A stretch of 38,156 bases of DNA from an uncultured Saprospiraceae bacterium. Its GTDB lineage: Bacteria; Bacteroidota; Bacteroidia; Chitinophagales; Saprospiraceae. This document shows, piece after piece, positions 31,724-38,156 of the stretch; within the stretch, counting starts at the first letter, position 1, and every line of letters starts with the position of its first letter. The stretch lies in NCBI GenBank assembly GCA_937921825.1, contig CAKZVK010000161.1, positions 1 through 38,156 of the forward strand, in the 5' to 3' direction. The notes beneath the pieces were generated by a model. It ran no database searches, was not told the DNA's origin, and worked only from the letters and a program-made list of their open reading frames with translations. The position numbers and the translations under genes were made by a program.

Positions 31724-33355
31724 ATGAAAAAGCAATTGTTATCTATGCTGATATTGCTTCTTGGCTTTGGCTTTTCAGTATCTGCTCAGACTGCAACTAG
31801 TAAATGGGGAGTTATGTTAAGTGGAGGTAAGATGGAGTACAAAGGAGATATTGGCTCTAACATGATCTTCGGAACACCATTCCAAGGACACGTCGGAGGA
31901 AGATTAGGGTACTATTTATCACCAGCATTAGATGTTTTCTTACAAGGATCTACAGGTAGACATGGTATCGACTTATCTACTGAACCAGGAAACACAAAGG
32001 TAGATCAATTTCTTTCTGATGTAACTCAAGGAAATCTAGCTCTACATTGGAAATTTTTAAAAGGAGAAAAATTCAATCCTTTCTTATCAGGTGGTATAGG
32101 GCTTATGAGCTTTAAAAATGTACTCGGTACTAACCTAGATCCAGGAACTCCAGGAGAGCCAAGAGGTGAGGATGAGTCAGGTTTACATATTCCACTAGGA
32201 GTTGGTGTTAGATATAACATCACGGATAACTTTGGTCTATTCTGGCATTCACAATATGGTATTGGTTTCAATGATAACTATGATGGAGCTTATCCAGGAA
32301 ATGTAAACTTCCCAGGTGATAGGGCTACTGATGGTAATGACAATTACCTTCTTCACGAATTAGGTCTAGCACTTTCACTAGGAAAGCAAGATAGAGATAA
32401 GGATGGCGTAGCAGATAAGAAAGATGCTTGTCCAGATACACCAGGTCTTAAAGAATTCGCTGGTTGTCCAGATACAGATAGCGATGGTATCATCGATGGT
32501 GAAGACAAGTGTCCATCAGTGGCAGGTCTTGCAGAGTTCATGGGTTGCCCAGATTCTGATGGAGATAAAATCATAGATGGAGAAGATGCTTGTCCTAATG
32601 TAGCGGGTGAAGCTAGATACAATGGCTGCCCAGATACAGATGGTGACGGTATAGGAGACAACGTAGATAAGTGTCCTGAAGAATCAGGTGTATCTAAGTA
32701 CAATGGATGTCCTATTCCAGATTCTGACGGTGACGGTGTAGACGATGATAGCGATCCTTGTCCTAAGACACCAGGTGATGTTGGCGGTTGTCCTGATTCT
32801 GATGGTGACGGTGTCGTAGACAAAGATGATGATTGCCCAGAGGAAGCAGGAACTGTAAGGGGTTGCCCAGATGCAGATGGTGATGGTGTAGCTGATAAGG
32901 ATGATAAGTGTCCTAATGAAGCAGGTGTGCCAGAAAAAGATGGATGTCCTAAAGTAAGAAAGCCGACTAGAGCAGAAATGATAAACAGATACTGTGCACC
33001 AGCTATTAGCTTTGGCTCAGGAGCATCTAAGTCTGATACTTATGATTCTTCTATCTCAGGTATCGTATCATTCGCTAACCAATATCCAGAAGCATTCTTA
33101 AATGTATCAGGATATACTGATAGCCAAGGTGCTGAAGCTGCTAATCTTAGATTATCTAAGAGAAGAGCTAAGAGAGTAGCAGATAGCTTAATTGCCGCAG
33201 GAATTAGTTCTGATAGAATTACTTACGAAGGATATGGTGAGACTAACCCTATAGCTGATAACTTGACTAAAGAAGGAAGAGAGATGAACAGAAGAGTTCA
33301 GGTATGTGCAAGCACAGCTAAGAGAATTATTACTACAACTAATACAAAGAGATAA
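31724..33355 (+). CDS. OmpA-family outer-membrane protein with thrombospondin type-3 repeats
   Basis: 543 residues from the ATG at 31724 (an in-frame upstream start at 31679 is rejected because it would precede the signal peptide MKKQLLSMLILLLGFGFSVS). An N-terminal beta-barrel of about 220 residues is followed by seven acidic TSP3-type calcium-binding repeats (units such as DTDGDGIGDNVDKCPEESG and DSDGDGVVDKDDDCPEEAG, about 225-420). A C-terminal OmpA peptidoglycan-binding domain contains SGYTDSQGAEAANLRLSKRR and GYGETNPIADN. It tethers the outer membrane to peptidoglycan. Upstream sequence is A-rich (AATAAAAAAGAAT), typical of strongly translated Bacteroidota genes; a strong terminator follows. 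Confidence 0.93.
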   Translation: MKKQLLSMLILLLGFGFSVSAQTATSKWGVMLSGGKMEYKGDIGSNMIFGTPFQGHVGGRLGYYLSPALDVFLQGSTGRHGIDLSTEPGNTKVDQFLSDVTQGNLALHWKFLKGEKFNPFLSGGIGLMSFKNVLGTNLDPGTPGEPRGEDESGLHIPLGVGVRYNITDNFGLFWHSQYGIGFNDNYDGAYPGNVNFPGDRATDGNDNYLLHELGLALSLGKQDRDKDGVADKKDACPDTPGLKEFAGCPDTDSDGIIDGEDKCPSVAGLAEFMGCPDSDGDKIIDGEDACPNVAGEARYNGCPDTDGDGIGDNVDKCPEESGVSKYNGCPIPDSDGDGVDDDSDPCPKTPGDVGGCPDSDGDGVVDKDDDCPEEAGTVRGCPDADGDGVADKDDKCPNEAGVPEKDGCPKVRKPTRAEMINRYCAPAISFGSGASKSDTYDSSISGIVSFANQYPEAFLNVSGYTDSQGAEAANLRLSKRRAKRVADSLIAAGISSDRITYEGYGETNPIADNLTKEGREMNRRVQVCASTAKRIITTTNTKR

Positions 33356-33394
33356 TCTAGTTTCTTAGAAATTAGTTTTTTCATAATTGATCTG

Positions 33395-33426
33395 ATCCCG
33401 GCACATTCATGTGTCGGGATTTTTTT
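33395..33426 (+). terminator. Rho-independent terminator of the ompA gene
   Basis: ATCCCGGCACA (33395-33405), loop TTCA, TGTGTCGGGAT (33410-33420): an 11-pair stem with one G-U wobble, followed by a run of seven T. It lies 40 bp after the ompA-like stop and 13 bp before the end of the convergent membrane frame. Confidence 0.9.
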
Positions 33427-33438
33427 GTGCCTACATAG

Positions 33439-33906
33439 TTACAGTAATTGATCCCATTCTCTGAGCTGACCAGAAACGATTGCTTCTAGCAGCTGTCCAA
33501 ATTCTTCATAATGATCTAATGGGGGATAAACTACTTTCTCTTGCCCATCTGGCCAGATTCTATATCCCCGACGGTCGGTCCAATGGGCATATACTTTTTC
33601 ATATTTGGAGATTTTAGTCAAGCTAAATGTATAAGGTCTCAAGGGCCAGTCATAGACGGTACAAGTCCCTCCTCTGATTTCAATGTTGTATATGAGGTGT
33701 CTTAGAGTTAAGAGTATAGCACTTATGATGCTGAGTAGAATTAGGGATAAAGTCCACCAGGTACTGAGTAGTCTGGGCAGTGTATCATTGGCGTAACCAA
33801 GGTAGAGAAGAAAGAGGGCTGGAAGTATACTTAAAAGGCATCCTCCGAGATGGAAGATGCCTAGTTTATACGTTTTTATTTCTTGGAAGTGAGCGATTAC
33901 ACCTGC
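33439..33906 (-). CDS. Two-helix membrane protein with no canonical start codon, abutting the bacilliredoxin stop
   Basis: The minus-strand frame is open for 155 codons between the BrxA-like stop (TAA at 33909-33907) and its own stop at 33439. It encodes two hydrophobic helices (GIFHLGGCLLSILPALFLLY and WWTLSLILLSIISAILLTLR), then about 85 soluble residues with a beta-rich, possibly PH-like domain (YNIEIRGGTCTVYDWPLRPY, then KISKYEKVYAHWTDRRGYRI). This looks like real coding sequence. There is no ATG or GTG in frame; the first TTG (33642) would delete both helices. Possible starts are the near-cognate ATC at 33897 or ATA at 33879, or readthrough of the upstream TAA. A sequencing error or decay is also possible. 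Product and start uncertain. Confidence 0.55.
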   Translation of the reverse strand, partial: AGVIAHFQEIKTYKLGIFHLGGCLLSILPALFLLYLGYANDTLPRLLSTWWTLSLILLSIISAILLTLRHLIYNIEIRGGTCTVYDWPLRPYTFSLTKISKYEKVYAHWTDRRGYRIWPDGQEKVVYPPLDHYEEFGQLLEAIVSGQLREWDQLL

Positions 33907-34323
33907 TTATGCACAATGTGTATTCATAGCCTCCATAAGGTTATCAGCGATCATCTGTGCTGTTCTGCCTTCTATCATGTGTCTTTCTATCATATGGACC
34001 AATTTTCCTTCTTTAAACAGGGCAATGGCTGGTGATGAAGGAGGATAGGGTAGAAGAAATTCTCTGGCCTTGTCTACAGCTTCTTTGTCTACTCCTGCAA
34101 ATACTGTGACTGCTTTGGTAGGTTTAGCGGCATTATGTAGACTAAATTTAGCAGCAGGTCGAGCATTGCCAGCAGCGCAACCACAGACAGAATTGACAAC
34201 TAATAAGACTGTCCCCTCTTTATTTCCAAGCACTTCATTGACCATTTCTGGACTATGTAGGCCTTCGAAGCCAAAATCTGTAAGGTCTTTGGCCATAGGG
34301 GCAACTAATTCAGGTGGATACAT
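33907..34323 (-). CDS. BrxA/BrxB-family bacilliredoxin
   Basis: 138 residues, matching the YphP/YqiW (DUF1094) family. The C-G-C redox motif is in VVNSVCGCAAGNARP (Cys47, Cys49), and a thioredoxin-like core follows (AVTVFAGVDKEAVDKA, PYPPSSPAIALFKEGKLVHM). In Firmicutes such proteins remove bacillithiol from mixed disulfides; members in Bacteroidota are thought to act as thiol-disulfide oxidoreductases in a similar way. The ATG at 34323 is 68 bp from the divergent lipoprotein gene. The membrane frame described at 33439-33906 follows directly. Confidence 0.92.
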   Translation of the reverse strand: MYPPELVAPMAKDLTDFGFEGLHSPEMVNEVLGNKEGTVLLVVNSVCGCAAGNARPAAKFSLHNAAKPTKAVTVFAGVDKEAVDKAREFLLPYPPSSPAIALFKEGKLVHMIERHMIEGRTAQMIADNLMEAMNTHCA

Positions 34324-34391
34324 AATATTACTATTTTACTTTATATGTGATTTATAATTAACTTGCACACGAATATCTAACAATAATCTGA

Positions 34392-34781
34392 ATGAAAAAG
34401 ATTTCGTTATTACTAACTTTCATGGCCCTCATTTGGTTCTCATGCACTAGGGATACTTTTATCTCTACGAGCTTTGATTGCAGTGAGGAAGTCACCTATG
34501 ATACACATCTTAGACCTATCATAGAGCAAAGTTGTTCCCTGTCTGGCTGCCATAATGGTACACCAGGCACACCAGGTACTTATACTACCTACCAAGGGAT
34601 GCTGGCAGATTTAGAACGTGGGATATTTATGACTCGAGTAGTAGATGAAGTTTCAAATCCTTCTCAGGGCATGCCACCAGATTACGGTCCAGATAGAGTG
34701 GCTGGTGCGCCGGCTGACCTCACGGACGAAGAATTTATGTTGTTCAGCTGCTGGTTAGAGCGGGGTTTTCCAGAAAATTAG
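34392..34781 (+). CDS. Lipoprotein with a C-X4-C-H haem-type motif
   Basis: 129 residues. The signal peptide MKKISLLLTFMALIWFSC ends in a lipobox with Cys18. The motif CSLSGCH (Cys48-X4-Cys53-His54) is a longer-spaced version of the cytochrome c haem site; Bacteroidota surface proteins with I-x-x-x-x-C-x-L-S-G-C-H are common, and several Met and His residues lie downstream (QGMPPDYGP). Whether haem is attached is inferred. It is the first gene of a three-gene set with the DUF5777 barrel (12-bp gap) and cytochrome c. Confidence 0.75.
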   Translation: MKKISLLLTFMALIWFSCTRDTFISTSFDCSEEVTYDTHLRPIIEQSCSLSGCHNGTPGTPGTYTTYQGMLADLERGIFMTRVVDEVSNPSQGMPPDYGPDRVAGAPADLTDEEFMLFSCWLERGFPEN

Positions 34782-34793
34782 AGAAAAAGTTTT

Positions 34794-35675
34794 ATGAGAA
34801 TATTTTTTTGTTTCCTTCTTGCACTATGCTTTGTGCCATGCTTTTCACAAGTAGATACACATCAAACGTTCAAAGACACTAGAGTCATAAATTCTCAGTC
34901 TGTAGAAACGGTACGAAAAGGAATATTAGACTTCAGAATAGGACATAGATTCGGTAATTTGAATGGAGGTTGGACGACCTTGTATGGACTAGAAAATGCT
35001 GCAGATGTTCTTTTTGAGTTTGACTATGGTGTCACAGATAAGCTTATGGTAGGTATCATGCGTACCAAGGGCAGTGGTCCATTAAAGCAAAATGTCAGTG
35101 GTCTACTAAAATATAAAGTACTTAGTCAGGGAGAGAAAAGCCCTTTTAGCATGGCTTTCTCAGGTCTGATGTCTTTGTCCACCATGCAACGCAACGAAGA
35201 GAATATGGGGGTGATCAATCACTTTGCAAAGTATGCTCATAGGATCAGTTATAACTTACAAGTCATCATAGCGTCTAAGTTGTCAGAGAGATTTTCATTT
35301 CAGCTTGCACCTCAGTGGACTTATAGAAATATCGTACCGACTGATGATAGAAGAGTGATACAAGATAAAAATGATCTGCCGAGTATCAGTGCTGCAGCTA
35401 AATTCCAGTTCACGAAGAGTTTGGCTCTAATCGTAGATAGTACGATCTCATTTTCTGAGTATAGACAAGAGCTTAATAGTAATGGCGAGACAGATTTCTA
35501 TTATCCCTTCGGTGTAGGACTAGAATGGGAGACTGGAGGCGGTCACGTTTTTCAGATTAATTTAACGAATTCGACAGGCATCGTAGAGACAGATTATATA
35601 CCTTACACGACTAGTAGCTGGAGAGATGGAGAGTATAGATTCGGATTTACAATAGCTAGACAGTTTAATTTATGA
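34794..35675 (+). CDS. DUF5777-like outer-membrane beta-barrel protein
   Basis: 293 residues. The signal peptide MRIFFCFLLALCFVPCFS is followed by the DUF5777-type opening FKDTRVINSQSVETVRKGIL and DFRIGHRFGNLNGGW, then many amphipathic strands ending FTIARQFNL, consistent with an outer-membrane barrel. Function unknown; the family is repeatedly found beside cytochrome c genes in Bacteroidota, as here. It overlaps the next gene by 4 nt (ATGA at 35672), indicating translational coupling. Confidence 0.78.
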   Translation: MRIFFCFLLALCFVPCFSQVDTHQTFKDTRVINSQSVETVRKGILDFRIGHRFGNLNGGWTTLYGLENAADVLFEFDYGVTDKLMVGIMRTKGSGPLKQNVSGLLKYKVLSQGEKSPFSMAFSGLMSLSTMQRNEENMGVINHFAKYAHRISYNLQVIIASKLSERFSFQLAPQWTYRNIVPTDDRRVIQDKNDLPSISAAAKFQFTKSLALIVDSTISFSEYRQELNSNGETDFYYPFGVGLEWETGGGHVFQINLTNSTGIVETDYIPYTTSSWRDGEYRFGFTIARQFNL

Positions 35676-36715
35676 TAAAGTCGCTCAAAGGAAAGTTCTT
35701 CGTAACCTTTCTTTTATCTGCATTTATTATTGGTGCCTCACTGATTATTCCTGACTACAAGGAACTAACGACAAGTGAGATAGACCTTCAGGTTGCTAAA
35801 GTATTGGCTATACTAGGAGATAAATCTGCATCCCACTATCCTAAGAGTGGAGACTTTGCTGTATCCGCTTCTAGAGGGGAGAGCCTGATCAAAGAAGGGA
35901 TTGCGATAAAACCAGGAGGTGGCAAAACTAAGCTGCAGAGCAAGCATTTTGTCTGTACTTCCTGTCACAATCTCGAAAGAGAAGATCCAGATCTCGCCAG
36001 TAATGATCCACAAGCTAGACTAGACTATACGTCACAGAAAGGATTGCCTTTCTTGCAAGGGACAACTTTATATGGAGCGGTCAATAGGGAGCAGTTCTAT
36101 AATGACGACTACTATAAGAAGTACGGGGATCTGGTCTTACCTGCTCGAAATGATCTCAGAGAAGCTATACAGTTATGTGCGGTAGAATGTGCACAAGGCC
36201 GAAAGCTAAAAGACTGGGAACTAGAATCTGTACTCGCTTACTTATGGACGATAGATCTAAAACTATCAGACCTCAATCTTGATGATAGCCAACTGGAAGC
36301 AGTCTATGCAGCCCTAGATGGTGAGGGGGACCAAGCCGCTGTCATAGGACTTATCAAGTCTAAGTATATGACCAAGTCGCCTGCGACCTTTGGGACCGCT
36401 TATGATAGTATGATCAAGAAGGATGAGTATAAAGGCAATCCAGATAACGGACAGAAGATCTATGAAAACTCTTGTCTGTATTGTCATGAGAATAGAAGAT
36501 ATTCTTTCTATCATCTAGATAATGAGCGCCTCACTTTTAAGCATCTCAAAAGGAAAGCCAACGGCTATGGCAGTCACTCTATCTATCAAGTCACCAGATA
36601 TGGGGTCTACTCTAAGTCGGGTAAGAGGTCTTACATGCCACAGTATCCTCTCGAAAAAATGAGTGATCAGCAACTGGCAGATCTTAGATCATATATAGAG
36701 CTGAAGGCTGAATAA
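35672..36715 (+). CDS. Dihaem c-type cytochrome
   Basis: 347 residues. An N-terminal hydrophobic helix (about 8-26) serves as signal peptide or anchor. Two canonical haem sites are seen: CTSCH (95-99) and CLYCH (268-272), with methionine candidates for axial ligation in the second domain (GKRSYMPQYPLEKM). The fold is two cytochrome c domains joined by a helical linker that has two further cysteines (IQLCAVECAQGRKL). It is translationally coupled to the DUF5777 barrel and probably shuttles electrons in the periplasm or at the outer membrane. Partner enzyme not visible. Confidence 0.88.
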   Translation: MIKSLKGKFFVTFLLSAFIIGASLIIPDYKELTTSEIDLQVAKVLAILGDKSASHYPKSGDFAVSASRGESLIKEGIAIKPGGGKTKLQSKHFVCTSCHNLEREDPDLASNDPQARLDYTSQKGLPFLQGTTLYGAVNREQFYNDDYYKKYGDLVLPARNDLREAIQLCAVECAQGRKLKDWELESVLAYLWTIDLKLSDLNLDDSQLEAVYAALDGEGDQAAVIGLIKSKYMTKSPATFGTAYDSMIKKDEYKGNPDNGQKIYENSCLYCHENRRYSFYHLDNERLTFKHLKRKANGYGSHSIYQVTRYGVYSKSGKRSYMPQYPLEKMSDQQLADLRSYIELKAE

Positions 36716-36749
36716 GCATTTCTTATCTTTAGCTCATAATTTACGCTGA

Positions 36750-38156
36750 TTGCCTATACCTCTCATTAAGAAATTTAACTCAGCAGCTGAAGAGCAACCT
36801 CTATTAGGGATGCTCGTGTATGCGTTCATAGGTTTTCTGAGGCCAGCGATTTACATCTTTTTATTACCGCTCTATCTGAATGTCTTCTCCGAAGCAGAGT
36901 ACGGTCTCTACGACCTGATGATTATCATTGGCTACTTTGTCATGGTGATCATAGGACTACGGCTCAATGCCGCTATGCTGACCCAGTACTATGACTATCA
37001 AGGAGCCCCTGAGAAGCAGAAGCACTTCTTGAATAGCCTCTTTAGTTTTAGTTTGTGGGTCGCAGGTGCTTTCGTGCTTATTAGCTATTTCGTAGGTCCT
37101 GCAGTTTTTGATTTCCTATTTAAGTCAGAGGATGCGAGCTTCTTTCCATATGGCTTTACTATCCTTTGTTATGCAGCACTATCAGAGGTGAACGCCTGCT
37201 ATTTTATCTATCTCAAAAATGAAAAGAATCTAGGACGATACAGCCTTGTGGTACTGACACAGATTATCTTGGCGATCGTCTTTCAGTTTATCTTTATTAT
37301 TCCTCTCCAAGCAGGGGTACAGGGAGCACTCTTCGGTATGCTACTCGCTAATGTCTTGACGACCTTACTCATCATCCTACTCGAAAGAGGCATTATTACC
37401 TTCAAGCCAGATATGGAGATGATAAAAGTCGCCCTGAGATTCAGTGTCAATCTGATTCCGTATCTCTTAGTCTATTGGTTCCTGTCTAAGGGAGGTAAGA
37501 TGTTTCTAGAACGCTATGCTGATCTCGCTACGGTAGGGATCTTTGCGCTACTGATGACTATAGCCGGCGTTATCATTATGATCGTAGAAGCTGTAGTGAA
37601 TGGCGTCAGACCTTTCCTCTTCGAGACCTTTGCCAAGGAAAAAGCGGTGGGTGATGAAGACAAAATTGCCCTGTTTACGAAGTTAATTATCAATATTCCA
37701 CTCTTAGCGATTCCTGTGATAGTACTAGTCGGTTCTAATATAAATCTGATTACGACTACAGAGGGTTATATTGCTGTAGGGCAATACGTCACTTTGGCTT
37801 CACTAGTCGTCTTTATCTTGGTGCATGGTAAGCTCTTTTACCAGCAATTAATTTTCGTCAAAAAATCCAATCTAGTCACTAGGCTTTCTTTCGTAGTTCT
37901 GATAGTGATCGCTATAGGGTTTTATCTATTGGTCCCAGAGTATAAAATATGGGGAGTACTCATAGCGACGCTTATCGCGAATGCTTTGATGGCAGTACTT
38001 TTTTATTTTGCTGCACAGAAGGAATATCCAGTGCAATACAATATGAAATACATCCTGCTGGTCCCCGCTCTGATATTCATCTTGCTGTTCCTGCTAGAGT
38101 GGTTCTGTGTCTATTCTATAGGCATGAGTAGGGCTCTATTCAGCATCATACAATTT
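36750..38156 (+). CDS. Wzx-like polysaccharide flippase (partial, runs off right edge)
   Basis: 469 codons without a stop to the last base; the C-terminus lies outside. Multiple hydrophobic helices (about twelve) with the polysaccharide-biosynthesis/MATE-like pattern: an N-terminal amphipathic segment IKKFNSAAEEQPLLGMLVYA, then GFLRPAIYIFLLPLYLNVFS, EAEYGLYDLMIIIGYFVMVI and SVNLIPYLLVYWFLSKGGKM. The start is probably TTG at 36750 (MPIPLIKKFNSAAEEQ); the alternative ATG at 36810 would begin inside helix 1. It would flip a lipid-linked oligosaccharide or other isoprenoid-linked intermediate across the inner membrane. 34-bp gap after the cytochrome gene. Confidence 0.85.
   Translation, partial: MPIPLIKKFNSAAEEQPLLGMLVYAFIGFLRPAIYIFLLPLYLNVFSEAEYGLYDLMIIIGYFVMVIIGLRLNAAMLTQYYDYQGAPEKQKHFLNSLFSFSLWVAGAFVLISYFVGPAVFDFLFKSEDASFFPYGFTILCYAALSEVNACYFIYLKNEKNLGRYSLVVLTQIILAIVFQFIFIIPLQAGVQGALFGMLLANVLTTLLIILLERGIITFKPDMEMIKVALRFSVNLIPYLLVYWFLSKGGKMFLERYADLATVGIFALLMTIAGVIIMIVEAVVNGVRPFLFETFAKEKAVGDEDKIALFTKLIINIPLLAIPVIVLVGSNINLITTTEGYIAVGQYVTLASLVVFILVHGKLFYQQLIFVKKSNLVTRLSFVVLIVIAIGFYLLVPEYKIWGVLIATLIANALMAVLFYFAAQKEYPVQYNMKYILLVPALIFILLFLLEWFCVYSIGMSRALFSIIQF

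Noticed and set aside
32353-32823. Minus-strand 156-residue open frame opposite the TSP3 repeats
   Set aside because: Low-complexity Ser/Pro/Gly translation that mirrors the repeated codons of the plus-strand gene; a shadow.
32395-32950. DNA tandem repeat within the OmpA gene as a separate repeat element
   Set aside because: It is the coding sequence of the TSP3 protein repeats (GATGGTGACGGT-like codons) and is explained by the protein.
33439-33642. 67-residue protein starting at TTG 33642
   Set aside because: It is the tail of a longer open frame with two membrane helices; a start at 33642 would remove them.

Overview
The window reads as chromosomal DNA of a Bacteroidota (Bacteroidetes) bacterium. 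Support: a secreted FG-GAP protein with a type IX secretion C-terminal sorting domain (12103-13518), an OmpA protein with thrombospondin type-3 calcium repeats, an MbnP-like lipoprotein, a DUF5777-like barrel, a one-chain fused E1alpha/E1beta 2-oxoacid dehydrogenase, and several promoters with the phylum's TAnnTTTG -7 element. A Saprospiria-like or related aerobic heterotroph would fit, but that is inference. I see no rRNA, tRNA, CRISPR, insertion sequence or prophage.

Layout. (1) 1-4020: histidine utilisation, hutH-hutU on the minus strand (hutU runs off the left edge), divergent from a LysR regulator; a perfect 18-bp palindrome lies between them. (2) 4066-9519: a NUDIX hydrolase, then leucine/isovalerate degradation genes (HMG-CoA lyase, methylcrotonyl-CoA carboxylase beta, an isovaleryl-CoA-type dehydrogenase) and a TetR regulator with its own candidate operator. 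Two adjacent minisatellites (17-bp and 14-bp periods) fill 7341-7660. (3) 9590-20534: a DUF3137-like membrane protein, DapD, the T9SS protein, the fused branched-chain-type E1 with a candidate operator at its promoter, a PaaI-like thioesterase, an Nramp relative lacking the usual metal ligands, a YjgN/M48 peptidase pair and the MbnP-like lipoprotein. (4) 20635-31447: an Lrp/AsnC regulator divergent from a co-directional run of eleven genes: phenylalanine 4-hydroxylase, pterin carbinolamine dehydratase, DoxX-like protein, HisC-type aminotransferase, thiamine-diphosphate enzyme, calcineurin-like phosphoesterase, P-loop protein, exported AbgB-like M20 peptidase, succinate-semialdehyde-type dehydrogenase, 4-oxalocrotonate-decarboxylase-like enzyme and an outer-membrane barrel. 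(5) 31724-38156: OmpA/TSP3 protein with a clear terminator, a two-helix membrane frame with no normal start, a BrxA/B bacilliredoxin, a lipoprotein / DUF5777 barrel / dihaem cytochrome c set, and a flippase running off the right edge.

How the genes work together. Much of the window is amino-acid catabolism: histidine by HutH/HutU, branched-chain amino acids by E1, the dehydrogenase, MCC and HMG-CoA lyase, and phenylalanine by PhhA with its cofactor-recycling dehydratase. Each set has a regulator beside it (LysR, TetR, Lrp/AsnC). The best candidate for something undescribed is the 22756-30809 stretch behind phhA. It joins an aminotransferase, an unassigned ThDP enzyme, a phosphoesterase/P-loop pair, an exported amidohydrolase, an aldehyde dehydrogenase and an oxo-dienoate-type decarboxylase, and none of the homogentisate-pathway genes are present. 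At least one internal promoter (29986-30014) means it may be more than one transcript.
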